From contig CAIQJF010000028.1 of NCBI GenBank assembly GCA_903872075.1, positions 20,526 to 84,525 on the forward strand: a stretch of 64,000 bases of DNA. Reading direction: 5' to 3'. Below, in pieces: positions 30,851 to 40,028 of the stretch. The notes under the pieces were generated by a model. It did not search any database, was not told the DNA's origin, and worked only from the letters and a program-made list of their open reading frames with translations. The stretch comes from an uncultured Caulobacteraceae bacterium. GTDB lineage: Bacteria; Pseudomonadota; Alphaproteobacteria; Caulobacterales; Caulobacteraceae. Every line of letters begins with the position of its first letter. Within the stretch, counting starts at the first letter, position 1. Both the position numbers and the translations under genes were made by a program.

Positions 30851-31705
30851 ATGGCGCTACCTGAATTCTCCATGCGACAGCTCCTGGAAGCTGGCGCTCA
30901 CTTCGGCCACCAGACGCACCGCTGGAACCCGAAGATGGAACGCTACATCTTCGGCGCGCGCGCCAACATCCACATCATCGACCTCTCCCAGACCATGCCC
31001 CTGCTGCACCAGGCTCTGGTGAAGGTGCGGGAAGTCGCCGCCTCGGGCGGACGGGTGCTGTTCGTCGGCACCAAGCGTCAGGCCGCCGATCCGGTCGCCG
31101 CCGCCGCCAAGCGCTGCGCGCAGTATTATGTGAACCACCGCTGGCTGGGCGGCACCCTGACCAACTGGCGCACCATCTCCGGCTCCATCGCGCGTCTGCG
31201 CGAGCTGGAAGGCGTGCTGGACGGTGGCGACAGCTCGGGCCGCACCAAGAAGGAACTGCTGCAGCTCAACCGCGAACGCGATAAGCTGGAACTGTCCCTC
31301 GGCGGCATCAAGGACATGGGCGGCATTCCCGACCTGATGTTCGTGATCGACACCAACAAGGAAGGCATCGCCATCCAGGAAGCCCGGAAGCTCAACATTC
31401 CGGTCATCGCCATCCTGGACACCAACTGCGATCCGCAGGGCATCACCTTCCCGATCCCGGGCAACGATGACGCCGCCCGCGCCCTGCAGCTCTATTGCGA
31501 TCTGATGGCCGACGCCGTCCTCGACGGTCTGACCGAAGGCCAGGTCGCCATGGGCGTCGACATCGGCGCCATGGAAGCGCCGATCGAGCCGGCCCTGCGC
31601 ATGACCGCCGCGATCGAGCCCGGCGCCGAGGTGGAAGCTCCGGCCGCCCCCGAGCCCGAACTCGAAGCGGCCTTCACCGGCGAAGCGCCGGCCGCCGAGG
31701 CCTGA
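30851..31705 (+). CDS. rpsB: 30S ribosomal protein S2
   Basis: S2 is a small-subunit ribosomal protein. The 284-residue product begins [20 protein letters not shown] and has [31 protein letters not shown] and [20 protein letters not shown], all standard S2 signatures. The C-terminus (about residues 235-284) is an acidic, Ala/Pro/Glu-rich extension, common in alphaproteobacterial S2. AAAGGA lies close to the ATG. It is followed by tsf, as in most bacteria. Confidence 0.97.
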   Translation: MALPEFSMRQLLEAGAHFGHQTHRWNPKMERYIFGARANIHIIDLSQTMPLLHQALVKVREVAASGGRVLFVGTKRQAADPVAAAAKRCAQYYVNHRWLGGTLTNWRTISGSIARLRELEGVLDGGDSSGRTKKELLQLNRERDKLELSLGGIKDMGGIPDLMFVIDTNKEGIAIQEARKLNIPVIAILDTNCDPQGITFPIPGNDDAARALQLYCDLMADAVLDGLTEGQVAMGVDIGAMEAPIEPALRMTAAIEPGAEVEAPAAPEPELEAAFTGEAPAAEA

Positions 31706-31711
31706 ACCGGC

Positions 31712-31731
31712 CGGGGCGCGAAAGCGCCCCG
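31712..31731 (+). terminator. hairpin between rpsB and tsf, partial terminator or attenuator
   Basis: CGGGGCGC-GAAA-GCGCCCCG forms a perfect 8-bp stem with a GNRA loop, seven bases after the rpsB stop. No T-tract follows (CCTCTAAAAA), so read-through into tsf is likely; it may also block 3' decay of the rpsB message. Confidence 0.55.
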
Positions 31732-31807
31732 CCTCTAAAAACCGTCATGCCGGCTCCCTACATGGGGCAGTCGGCAAATCGAATCCCTATGCGGAGCTTG
31801 AAAACTC

Positions 31808-32749
31808 ATGGCTGAAATCACCGCCCTCCTGGTCAAGGCGCTGCGCGACAAGTCCGGCGTCGGCATGATGGACTGCAAGAAGGCCCTCCAGGAAACCGAG
31901 GGCGATATGGAAGCCGCCATCGACTGGCTGCGCGCCAAGGGCCTCTCTAAGGCCGCCAAGAAGGCTGACCGCGTCGCGGCCGAGGGCGTCGTCGCCGTCG
32001 CCACGCGCGTCGACGGCGCCGGCATGACCGCCGCCGTCATCGAACTGAACGCCGAGACCGATTTCGTGGCCCGTAACGACGGCTTCCAGGCCGCCGCCCG
32101 TAAGATCGGCGCCGCCGCCCTCGACGTGGACGGCGACGTCGACGCCTTGCGCGCCTCGCCCTTCGAAGGCGCCACGGTCGGCGATGCGGTCACCGCGCTC
32201 GTGGCGACCATCGGCGAGAACATGATGCTGCGCCGCTCGGCCCGCTTCTCCGTGTCTCAGGGCGCCATCGGCGCCTATGTGCACGGCGCCCTGGCCGGCG
32301 CGCCGGATCTTGGCCGGATTGGCGTGCTGGTGGCCGTTGAAGGCGCCGGCGACCAGGCGACCCTGCGCGAACTGGCGCGCAACATCGCCCTGCACGCTGC
32401 GGCGACCGCCCCGCTCTCCCTGTCGGTCGACGATCTCGATCCGGCCGCCGTGGACCGCGAACGCGCCATCTTCACCGAACAGTCCATCGCCTCGGGCAAG
32501 CCCGCGTCGGTGGCCGAGAAGATGGTCGAAGGCCGCATCCGCAAGTTCTACGAGGAAGCGGTGCTCCTGAAGCAGGCTTACGTCCGCGATCCGGCCATCA
32601 CCATCGAAGGCCTCGTCGCCCAGACCGCCAAGGACCTGGGCTCCCCGATTAAGGTGGTTGGCTTCACCCGTCTCGCCTTGGGCGAAGGCGTCGAGAAGGA
32701 AGCCAGCGACTTCGCCGCCGAAGTCGCCTCGATGACCGGCGGAAACTAA
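31808..32749 (+). CDS. tsf: translation elongation factor Ts
   Basis: EF-Ts exchanges GDP for GTP on EF-Tu. The 313-residue product begins with the UBA-like domain ([20 protein letters not shown]), then the core with [15 protein letters not shown], the EF-Tu-contacting TDFV motif. The dimerisation and C-terminal modules follow, with [14 protein letters not shown]. Length and motifs are normal. In most alphaproteobacteria pyrH and frr follow tsf, but here the next gene is sodC on the other strand. Confidence 0.97.
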   Translation: MAEITALLVKALRDKSGVGMMDCKKALQETEGDMEAAIDWLRAKGLSKAAKKADRVAAEGVVAVATRVDGAGMTAAVIELNAETDFVARNDGFQAAARKIGAAALDVDGDVDALRASPFEGATVGDAVTALVATIGENMMLRRSARFSVSQGAIGAYVHGALAGAPDLGRIGVLVAVEGAGDQATLRELARNIALHAAATAPLSLSVDDLDPAAVDRERAIFTEQSIASGKPASVAEKMVEGRIRKFYEEAVLLKQAYVRDPAITIEGLVAQTAKDLGSPIKVVGFTRLALGEGVEKEASDFAAEVASMTGGN

Positions 32750-32758
32750 GAAACAAAC

Positions 32759-32786
32759 GGCGTCGTTCCCAATCGGGAACGGCGCC
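32759..32786 (+). terminator. terminator after tsf
   Basis: GGCGTCGTTCCC (32759-32770) pairs with GGGAACGGCGCC (32775-32786) around AATC, with one mismatch. It lies between the convergent tsf and sodC genes and could serve both strands. The run after it is only GACCCTTTC. Confidence 0.65.
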
Positions 32787-32793
32787 GACCCTT

Positions 32794-33324
32794 TCAGCTC
32801 CCGATCACGCCACACGCCAGCCGCGCCCCGCCGCCGCCCAGCGGCGCGGGCTGATCGGCGTAGTTGTCGCCGCCCGCGTGGATCATCAGGGCGTGACCCT
32901 TCAGGTCATCCAGTGACGTGATGTGGGGCGCGGTGAGCGTTTCCTTCGCCGTCCCGTCCGCCGCCACCGTCAGCACCGGAAGATCCCCCATATGCCCGGC
33001 GCCCGTCGGTCCCATATGCATGGCTGTCTTGGCCGGATCGAGATGGCCGCCCGCGCCGCCCGCCGGAACCGGTTTGCCGTCCTTCTCGCCCGGCGCGCAG
33101 GAGGCCATGGCGTGGACGTGGAAGCCGTGCGCCCCGGGCGGCAGGCCATGCAGCTTCAGCACAAAGCGAACCCCGTCCTTGCCGGGTTTCATTGTGATCG
33201 TTCCGACGTCGGCGCCGGGCCCGGTCGGCGTGGCCAGGGCCATGGGGGCTTTGAGAGCCTCGGCGAAGGCAGGACCGGCGAGGCTGAGCGCCGTGACGGC
33301 GATGAGGGTCGGGAGTGCGCGCAT
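32794..33324 (-). CDS. sodC: Cu/Zn superoxide dismutase, periplasmic
   Basis: SodC converts superoxide to hydrogen peroxide and oxygen in the periplasm. The 176-residue protein starts at ATG 33324 (AAGGAAG six bases upstream) with a signal peptide of 21 residues ending GPAFA. Copper and zinc ligands are visible in GFHVHAMASC, GGHLDPAKTAMHMGP, HMGDLP and LMIHAGGDNYADQP. The disulfide cysteines sit in MASC and ARLACGVI. Length is normal for bacterial SodC. It converges with tsf and is divergent from the GH3 gene. Confidence 0.95.
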   Translation of the reverse strand: MRALPTLIAVTALSLAGPAFAEALKAPMALATPTGPGADVGTITMKPGKDGVRFVLKLHGLPPGAHGFHVHAMASCAPGEKDGKPVPAGGAGGHLDPAKTAMHMGPTGAGHMGDLPVLTVAADGTAKETLTAPHITSLDDLKGHALMIHAGGDNYADQPAPLGGGGARLACGVIGS

Positions 33325-33476
33325 GCGTGGCTTCCTTGAGAGTGAGTTGCGGCCGCAAACTCCATGGAGCCTAGGCCGATGTGCTGCGGGCGCCAATCAC
33401 CCGTCGTTGCGTCATGTCCTTGCCGCTAACGTGGCGGCGGTCGTAGGGTTCCGACCTCGAACTCAGGAGGTTAGCC

Positions 33477-35990
33477 ATGGCCGAAACCCTCTCGCCGGAG
33501 GCTCGGGCGTCCGCTCCCTTCGTCGACCCGGCGCGCGCCCTGGAAGAGCGGGTGGAGGAACTGTTCGGGCGCCTGACCCTGGAGGAGAAGGTCGGCCTTC
33601 TGGCCGGTTCGGCCGCCTTCACCCTCGAGGGCGTTGAGCGCCTGGGCGTGCCCCGCATCCGGGTGGCCGATGGACCCACCGGCGTGCGGTCCAATGAGGG
33701 GGAGGTCGCCACGGTCTTTCCGGTCGGCGTGGCCATGGCCGCCACCTGGAATCCCGATCTGACCCGTGACGTCGCCGCGGCCATCGCCCGCGAAGCCCTG
33801 GCGCTCGACAACCGGGTGATCCTGGCCCCGACCATCAATATCGTCCGCACGCCGGTCTGGGGCCGCAATTTCGAGACCTATTCCGAGGATCCGTTCCTCG
33901 CCGGTGCGTTGGGAACGGCCTTCGTTCACGGCCTGCAGGGGGAGGGCGTCGGCGCCTCGCTCAAACACTATGCGGTGAACAATCAGGAACACGCCCGCAT
34001 GACGGTCAATGCGATCGTCGATGAGCGCACCCTGCGGGAGATCTATCTGGCGGCCTTCGAGACGGTGGTCCGCGAGGCCAATCCCTGGACGGTGATGGCC
34101 TCCTACAACCGGATCAACGGGACCTACGCCACCGAGAACCACTACATCCTCAAGGACATCCTCAAGGGCGAATGGGCCTATGACGGCGTCGTTGTCTCCG
34201 ACTGGGGCGCGGTGCACACCACCGCCGATTCGGTGACCGGCGGCAACGACCTGGAGATGCCAGGCCCCGCCCGCTGGTATGGCGCGAAGCTGCTCGACCA
34301 GGTGCGCGCCGGGACCGTGGCGTTCAAGGATATCGACGACGCCGCGCGGCGGATGGTCCGGCTCATCCTCCGCACCGGCGCGCTCGACGGCGGCCCGGCG
34401 CCCGAGGGCGAGATCAGGACCAGGCGCCATCGCGACATCGCCGCCCGCGCCGCCGAGGAGGCCGTGGTCCTGCTCAAGAACGGCGAGGAGATCCTCCCCC
34501 TCGACACCGGCGCCCTGCGCCGGATCGCCGTGGTCGGTCCCAACGCCGCCGAGCGCCGGATCCAGGGCGGCGGCTCCTCTCAGGTACGCGGCGGCCGTCA
34601 GATCTCGATCCTGCAGGCCATCTCCGATTTCGTGGGCCAGGACTGCGAGGTGGTTCACGCCGAGGGCGGCGACAATGAACAGTTCCCGCCCGCCGCCCGC
34701 GCGACGATGTTCAGCGCCGACACGGCGCGGGCCGAGTCCGGACTGCTGTGCGAGCAGTTCAGCGCCCGGGGCTTCGAGGGTGCGCCGGATCGGGCCCGCG
34801 TGGAGCGGTCGATCGGCAAACTGGTGGCCACCACCGCCTTCCCGTCGCTGGGCCAGGGCCTGGGCGCGTTGCGCTGGACCGGCTGGTTCTGGCCCGAACG
34901 CGACGGCCGGCATGAAATGTCACTGCGCGCGCCGGGACCCAGTCGTCTGATCCTCGATGGCGAAACCCTCATCGATGAAACCACGGGCGGCGAGCCCGAC
35001 AACACCGATCTGGGCGGCGAGCCGATCCTGTGCCGTACGGCGGCCGTCGAGCTGACGGCGGGCAAGGGTTACGCCATCGCCATCGACTATGTCCGCCCGC
35101 CGGAAGCCGGAACCCTGGGCTGGGAACAGGTCAGCGTCGGCGTGCGCCAGCCGCGCGGCGGGATCGCCGAGGCCGCGGCCTTGGCCGCCGGTGCGGACGC
35201 CGCCATCGTGGTGATCGGCGCCGCGTCTGTGACCGAGGGGGAGGGCTACGATCGCGCCAATCTGGATCTGCCGGGCGATCAGAACGCCCTGGTGGAGGCG
35301 GTGCTCGCGGCCAACCCGCGCACCGTGATCGTGGTGGTGGGCGGCGCGCCCTATACCATGCCCTGGATCGACCACGCCCCGGCGGTGGTCCTGCCCTGGT
35401 TGGGCGGGGAGGAGGGGCCGGACGCCCTGGCGCGCATCCTGTTCGGGCGCGCCGAGCCGTCCGGCCGTTTGCCGGTGACGTTCCCGCGCCGCCTGGAGGA
35501 CACGCCCGCCTATCCCTGGTATCCCGGCGGCGCCGACGCAATCTACGGTGAGGGGCTCTATGTGGGTTACCGCCACTTCGACCGCGCGCCAGAGCCGCCG
35601 CTGTTCCCGTTCGGCTACGGCCTGACCTACACCCGCTTCGCCTATTCGGACGTCGAGGCGCCAGATGAGGTCTCGGCCGGCGCCTCCGTGACCGTCGAAT
35701 TCACCCTGAAGAACACCGGCGAACGGCCCGGCCAGGAGACGGCTCAGCTCTATGTGCGCCCGCGCGGATCGTCGGTGGACCGGCCGGTGAAGGAGTTGAA
35801 GGGCTTCGCCAAGGTCGCCCTCGCGCCCCAGGAAAGCCGCCGCGTCACGATCACCCTCAGCCCGCGCGATTTCGCCTACTGGTGTCCCGCGAAGAACGCC
35901 TGGGTGGCCGAGCCGGGATCCTATGACCTGCTCCTCGGCGCCTCGGCCGCGGATATCGAACTCCAGGCGACGGTGCGGCTGACGGAATAA
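33477..35990 (+). CDS. GH3 beta-glucosidase with PA14 insert
   Basis: The 837-residue protein is a glycoside hydrolase family 3 enzyme. Domain order: GH3 N-terminal barrel with nucleophile D242 (VVSDWGAVHTTADSV); GH3 C-terminal domain interrupted by a PA14 domain (about residues 415-555, LRWTGWFWPERDGRHEMSL); and a fibronectin-III-like end (about 735-835). This order is that of beta-glucosidases in which PA14 shapes the substrate site. No signal peptide is present, so it should act in the cytoplasm on imported or small glucosides. AGGAGG lies six bases before the ATG. No sugar transporter is adjacent. Confidence 0.93.
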   Translation: MAETLSPEARASAPFVDPARALEERVEELFGRLTLEEKVGLLAGSAAFTLEGVERLGVPRIRVADGPTGVRSNEGEVATVFPVGVAMAATWNPDLTRDVAAAIAREALALDNRVILAPTINIVRTPVWGRNFETYSEDPFLAGALGTAFVHGLQGEGVGASLKHYAVNNQEHARMTVNAIVDERTLREIYLAAFETVVREANPWTVMASYNRINGTYATENHYILKDILKGEWAYDGVVVSDWGAVHTTADSVTGGNDLEMPGPARWYGAKLLDQVRAGTVAFKDIDDAARRMVRLILRTGALDGGPAPEGEIRTRRHRDIAARAAEEAVVLLKNGEEILPLDTGALRRIAVVGPNAAERRIQGGGSSQVRGGRQISILQAISDFVGQDCEVVHAEGGDNEQFPPAARATMFSADTARAESGLLCEQFSARGFEGAPDRARVERSIGKLVATTAFPSLGQGLGALRWTGWFWPERDGRHEMSLRAPGPSRLILDGETLIDETTGGEPDNTDLGGEPILCRTAAVELTAGKGYAIAIDYVRPPEAGTLGWEQVSVGVRQPRGGIAEAAALAAGADAAIVVIGAASVTEGEGYDRANLDLPGDQNALVEAVLAANPRTVIVVVGGAPYTMPWIDHAPAVVLPWLGGEEGPDALARILFGRAEPSGRLPVTFPRRLEDTPAYPWYPGGADAIYGEGLYVGYRHFDRAPEPPLFPFGYGLTYTRFAYSDVEAPDEVSAGASVTVEFTLKNTGERPGQETAQLYVRPRGSSVDRPVKELKGFAKVALAPQESRRVTITLSPRDFAYWCPAKNAWVAEPGSYDLLLGASAADIELQATVRLTE

Positions 35991-36000
35991 GCGTCAGCGG

Positions 36001-36031
36001 CCTTGCCGGATTACAAACTTGTAAGGCAAGG
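36001..36031. promoter_or_regulatory. palindromic operator-like site before the Rieske gene
   Basis: The 14-bp perfect palindrome TTACAAACTTGTAA (36011-36024) lies inside outer arms CCTTGCC (36001-36007) and GGCAAGG (36025-36031). The inner palindrome looks like a TetR-family operator. As RNA, the whole could also be a hairpin after the GH3 gene, although no T-tract follows. It is 25 nt before the oxygenase start. No regulator gene is adjacent. Confidence 0.55.
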
Positions 36032-36055
36032 AGGATTGTCACCCAGGAGACAGCC

Positions 36056-37159
36056 ATGCCGGACGATGGGACGCCCCCCATACACCTGCGTCCGGCGAAC
36101 TCGCCGAATGCCTTTGACCTGCGCCGCGTGCGCGCCCACCCGGATCATTGGTATCCGATCGCCTGGGCCGACGAGGTCAAACAGGGCAAGGCCATCGGCC
36201 GGCGCTTCGCGGGCGAGCCCATCGTGCTCTATCGCGGCAAGGAAGGCCGGGTCTTCGCGCTCGAGGATCGCTGCGCCCACCGCCAGGTGCCGCTCAGCCT
36301 CGGTGTCGTGGATGGCGAGCGGTTGAAGTGCCACTACCATGGCTGGGCCTATGACAAGACCGGCCGCTGCGTGGATGTCCCCTACCTTGGCCGCGAGCGC
36401 CTGCCCAACGGCGTGAAGGCCTATCCGGCGGCCCAGGTCGACGACCTGATTTTCATCTTTCCGGGCGATCCCAGCCTGGCCGAGGCCCGTCTGCCGGCGT
36501 CGATCGGCTCGTTCCGCCGCCGCGACTACAAGACCCGCCGCCTGAACCGCGAGGTCGACTGCCACTATACGTTCATGCACGAGAACCTGTTCGACATGAA
36601 CCATCAGTTCATGCACCGGAAGCTCATGGGCTCGATCAAGGCCCATTGCCTGGGCCGTCGCCATGGCGAGGACTGGGCGGAAGTGGAGTACAGCTTCAGC
36701 CGCACCGACGGCAAAGGCAGCCTGGGCGAGGCCGTGATCGTCGATCTCATGCGGCCCCGGGGCGCGGACGCCAAGGCCGATTTCTCCGACCACATGCGCA
36801 TCCGCACCGACTATCCCAGTCAGAACCTGAAGGTTTGGGTCGGCCGGGACATTCAGGAGACGGACGATCCGGTTCTGGACGTCTGGCTCGGCTACACGCC
36901 CCTCGACGCGGCGCAGATGACCAACCGCACCTTCGGCTACCTCTCGGTCAAGCGCCCGCCGTTGCCGGGTCTGATCGATGCGGTCTGGCCGTTCGTGATC
37001 TGGTTCACGGAAGGCATCTTCGCCGAGGACAAGGACATCGTGGAGTTTGAGCAGCGCGCCTATGAGGCCCAGGGCGCCGACTGGAACAATGAGGTGTTCC
37101 CGGCTCTGAAGGACCTGCGGACGGTTCTGGCGCGCTGCGGCGTCGAACCCGTCGACTGA
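36056..37159 (+). CDS. Rieske-type aromatic ring-hydroxylating oxygenase alpha subunit (VanA-like)
   Basis: The 367-residue protein has an N-terminal Rieske [2Fe-2S] domain with C73-x-H75 and C92-x2-H95 (CAHRQ then CHYHGW) and a C-terminal catalytic domain with HENLFDMNHQFMHRK, where the mononuclear iron ligands lie. The length matches the VanA/LigX type of demethylase or monooxygenase. Such enzymes need a reductase, which is not encoded nearby. AGGAG lies before the ATG. A TetR-like palindrome sits upstream. The substrate is unknown. Confidence 0.9.
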   Translation: MPDDGTPPIHLRPANSPNAFDLRRVRAHPDHWYPIAWADEVKQGKAIGRRFAGEPIVLYRGKEGRVFALEDRCAHRQVPLSLGVVDGERLKCHYHGWAYDKTGRCVDVPYLGRERLPNGVKAYPAAQVDDLIFIFPGDPSLAEARLPASIGSFRRRDYKTRRLNREVDCHYTFMHENLFDMNHQFMHRKLMGSIKAHCLGRRHGEDWAEVEYSFSRTDGKGSLGEAVIVDLMRPRGADAKADFSDHMRIRTDYPSQNLKVWVGRDIQETDDPVLDVWLGYTPLDAAQMTNRTFGYLSVKRPPLPGLIDAVWPFVIWFTEGIFAEDKDIVEFEQRAYEAQGADWNNEVFPALKDLRTVLARCGVEPVD

Positions 37160-37183
37160 CCAGGACGAGGGGGGAGAGGGGAC

Positions 37184-38713
37184 GTGGCCCGTCAGGCGGT
37201 TCTGGGCATGGAGGAGGGCGCCTTCTTCCACGGCGTCCGTAAGGTGTTCTCCGGCATCAGCTTCCTGCTCGATGGCGACCGTACCGCCCTGGTGGGTGAG
37301 AACGGCGTCGGCAAATCCACCCTGCTCAAATGCCTGTCCGGCGAGCTTGAGCTCAACCGCGGCAAGGTCATCCGCTCGCGCAATCTCAAGATCGGCTCCC
37401 TGCCCCAGGAGGTTCCGGCCGAGCTGGCCGGTCTCACGGTCCGGCAAGTGCTCGAACGCTCCCTCGGCAAGGTGGGCGCCGCAGAGGAGGACTGGCGCAT
37501 CGACGTGATGCTGGACGAGATCGAGGTCTCCCCCGACGTCGCGGCGGGGCCGTTCGCGGCCCTGTCAGGCGGGTGGCAGAGGCTGATCCTGATCGCCGCC
37601 GCGGCGCGGCTGGAAGAGCCCGACATCCTCATCCTCGACGAGCCCACCAACCATCTCGATATCGGCAACATCAACGTCCTGGAGCGCTGGCTGGCGTCGG
37701 ACATCTCCATGCCCATGCTGGTGGTTTCCCACGACCGGGCCTTCCTCGACCGGGTCAGCACCCGCACCCTGTTTCTGCGCGAGGATGGCGCCCACCTGTT
37801 CAAATCGTCCTTCGCCCACGCCCGCGAGGAACTCCTGCGCCGCGACGCCGCGGCCGGCGTGCGCCGCAAGATCGAGGAGAGGGAGATCAAGCGGCTGGAG
37901 GCCGTGGCCGCTCGCTACAAGATCTGGGGGGTGAAGAACTCCGACTTCCACCGCCGCCAGAAGGCCACCGAGACCCGGATCGCCCATATCGAGTCCGCCA
38001 AGACCCAGGTCTACCAGGCCCGCGAACGCCGCCTGGAACTGGGTGACGGGGAGATCGAGGCCAAGGTCGCCCTGCGTCTCAGCGACCTGACCGTCACCAC
38101 GCCCGGCGGCGGACGCACCCTGCTGAAAATCGACGGCTTTTCGGTGGCGGCCGGAGACCGGGTGGCGCTGCTGGGGGTGAACGGGGCGGGCAAATCGACC
38201 CTGCTCAACGCCCTCGCGGCGGCCTGGAACCCGAAGGATCCGCACTACGACGGCTCCGCGCCGGTGCGCTTCAACCCGGGCGTGCGCCTGGTCTATTTCG
38301 ACCAGACCATGCGCGATCTGCCGCTGCACGAGAGCCTGCTGGACTATGTGGTCGCCGCCGAGGGCGTCACCGAGCGCGAGGCGATCAAGTGTCTGGCCCA
38401 GGCCGGCTTCGCCTTCGCGCGGATTCGCGAGCCCATCGCCCTGCTCAGCCACGGCGAGCGCTCGCGCCTGACCTTCCTGAAGCTCAAGTTGATGAAACCG
38501 AATGTCTATCTGCTGGATGAGCCCACCAGCCATCTGGACATCGAGGGCCAGGAAGATCTGGAGGCTCAGCTGGAAGAGGCCGAGGTGGCCTGTATCTTCG
38601 TTTCGCACGACCGCTGGTTCACCAAGGTCGCGGCGACCCGTTTCGTGGAAATCCGCAAGGGCAGGCTGGTGGAAGTCGAGTCTCCCGATGCCTTCTTCGA
38701 GGCGCAGGTGTAA
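37184..38713 (+). CDS. ABC-F family ATPase
   Basis: The 509-residue protein has two ATP-binding domains and no membrane part, the ABC-F architecture of ribosome-associated factors. The first domain has GENGVGKST (Walker A), LSGGWQRLILIAAAARL and ILDEPTNHLDI; the second has GVNGAGKST, LSHGERSRLTF and LLDEPTSHLDI. The linker (about residues 215-300) is rich in Arg and Lys, as in P-site tRNA-interaction motifs. It begins with GTG after GGGGAGAGGGG. Members of this type include Uup and EttA relatives; I cannot assign which. Confidence 0.92.
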   Translation: MARQAVLGMEEGAFFHGVRKVFSGISFLLDGDRTALVGENGVGKSTLLKCLSGELELNRGKVIRSRNLKIGSLPQEVPAELAGLTVRQVLERSLGKVGAAEEDWRIDVMLDEIEVSPDVAAGPFAALSGGWQRLILIAAAARLEEPDILILDEPTNHLDIGNINVLERWLASDISMPMLVVSHDRAFLDRVSTRTLFLREDGAHLFKSSFAHAREELLRRDAAAGVRRKIEEREIKRLEAVAARYKIWGVKNSDFHRRQKATETRIAHIESAKTQVYQARERRLELGDGEIEAKVALRLSDLTVTTPGGGRTLLKIDGFSVAAGDRVALLGVNGAGKSTLLNALAAAWNPKDPHYDGSAPVRFNPGVRLVYFDQTMRDLPLHESLLDYVVAAEGVTEREAIKCLAQAGFAFARIREPIALLSHGERSRLTFLKLKLMKPNVYLLDEPTSHLDIEGQEDLEAQLEEAEVACIFVSHDRWFTKVAATRFVEIRKGRLVEVESPDAFFEAQV

Positions 38714-38758
38714 GGCCTGCTTCCGGCGGCCGTGAGCCCCGGCCAAGGAGACCCCGAC

Positions 38759-39598
38759 GTGCGCAACAAGACAGTGGTCATCACCGGCGCCACCAACGGC
38801 ATCGGTCTGGTGGCGGCCGAAACTCTGGCGGCCGAGGGCGCCCGGATCGTCTTCGTGGCCCGCGATCCAGCCCGGGCCCGCGATCTCTCGGCGCGGCTCC
38901 TCCGCGCCAATCCGGACGCCGCCCACGACTGGGTTCAGGCGGATCTCTCCACCGTCTCGGCCATGACGGCGGCCGGCGCGGCCCTGGCCGCCAAGGCGCC
39001 GCGTATCGATGTGCTGGTCAACAACGCCGGCGCCATTTTCGACCGGCGCGAGGTCACCGTCGACGGCCTGGAGAAGACCTTCGCGGTCAATCACATGGCC
39101 TATTTCGTGCTGACCGAGGCGCTGCGGCCCAATCTCACCGCCGGCGCGCGGATCGTCAGCACGGCCTCCACCGCCCACGCCTACGCCAGCCTGGATTTCG
39201 ACGATCTGCAGACCGAGAAGGGCTATTCCGCCTTCGGAGCCTATGGCCGCTCCAAGCTCTGCAACATTCTCTGGACCCGCGAGCTGGCCCGCCGCCTGCA
39301 GGGAACGGGCGTCACCGCCAACTGCCTGCATCCAGGCGGGGTGAACACCGGCTTCGGCGACAACGCCAAGGGCGCGCTCCGCCTGCTGTTTGGGCTCGGC
39401 AAGCGCTTCATGCTGACCCCGGCCCAGGGCGCAGACACTCTGATCTGGCTGGCCTCCGCGCCCGACGTCGCCGGCAAGACCGGCGGCTATTGGGCGAAGC
39501 GGACCCTGACGCAACCGTCGGCCGCCGCGCGCGACGGCGAGGCAGGGCGGCGGCTGTGGGACGCCAGTGAAGCCATCGTCGCGGCCGCCAGAGCTTAG
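38759..39598 (+). CDS. short-chain dehydrogenase/reductase (retinol dehydrogenase-like)
   Basis: The 279-residue protein has the SDR cofactor motif TGATNGIG (residues 9-16), NNAGA after a beta strand and the active-site pair in YGRSK, with an upstream catalytic Ser in STAST. The RDPARARDLS segment after the second strand suggests NADP(H). The start is GTG 38759, with AAGGAG eight bases upstream. The C-terminus resembles retinol-dehydrogenase/WW-domain oxidoreductase-type SDRs. It converges with a small gene and overlaps its stop by 4 nt. Substrate unknown. Confidence 0.88.
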   Translation: MRNKTVVITGATNGIGLVAAETLAAEGARIVFVARDPARARDLSARLLRANPDAAHDWVQADLSTVSAMTAAGAALAAKAPRIDVLVNNAGAIFDRREVTVDGLEKTFAVNHMAYFVLTEALRPNLTAGARIVSTASTAHAYASLDFDDLQTEKGYSAFGAYGRSKLCNILWTRELARRLQGTGVTANCLHPGGVNTGFGDNAKGALRLLFGLGKRFMLTPAQGADTLIWLASAPDVAGKTGGYWAKRTLTQPSAAARDGEAGRRLWDASEAIVAAARA

Positions 39599-39822
39599 GC
39601 GCTGGCGATCGGCAGCGCCTTCCAGGAGAAGGCGCTCAAGGGCGTCACCCGGTCGGACCCGTCATCCAGGTCCTTCAGCCAGGCGCGGCCGTTGGACAGG
39701 GCCATAACCTTGTAGATCGGCAGGCCGCCGGCCTCCGCCGAGATCAGTTCGCCCACGCGCACGCAGTTCTCGTCGGCCACGTTCAGATAGATCCAGTCGA
39801 TATTTCCCGCTGTCCTGGCCAT
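39595..39822 (-). CDS. small hypothetical protein
   Basis: A 75-residue frame starts at ATG 39822 with GAGGGAG before it. It begins MARTAGNIDWIYLNVADEN and contains VGELISAEAGGLPIYKVM, then SNGRAWLKDLDDGSDRVT. It has no signal peptide or membrane span and appears to be a compact beta-rich domain. I do not recognise the family. Its 3' end overlaps the convergent SDR gene by 4 nt. Confidence 0.7.
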   Translation of the reverse strand: MARTAGNIDWIYLNVADENCVRVGELISAEAGGLPIYKVMALSNGRAWLKDLDDGSDRVTPLSAFSWKALPIASA

Positions 39823-40028
39823 GTGGATGCTCCCTCGGACCTGATCGGCCGGCCGCCTGGCCAACCGTGCAACCGGTCTAATCCCCGCTGTCTGAAGCCT
39901 TGCTGAGAACGCCGTTCAGCCTGCGTTCATCCACGCCTGACTTGACAGCGGCGGGCGCCCGTGCGCGCTTGCGCCCCTTTCTGAAAACCGGCCATCCCCG
40001 GCCCCGACACCCGACGAGAGCTTTCACC

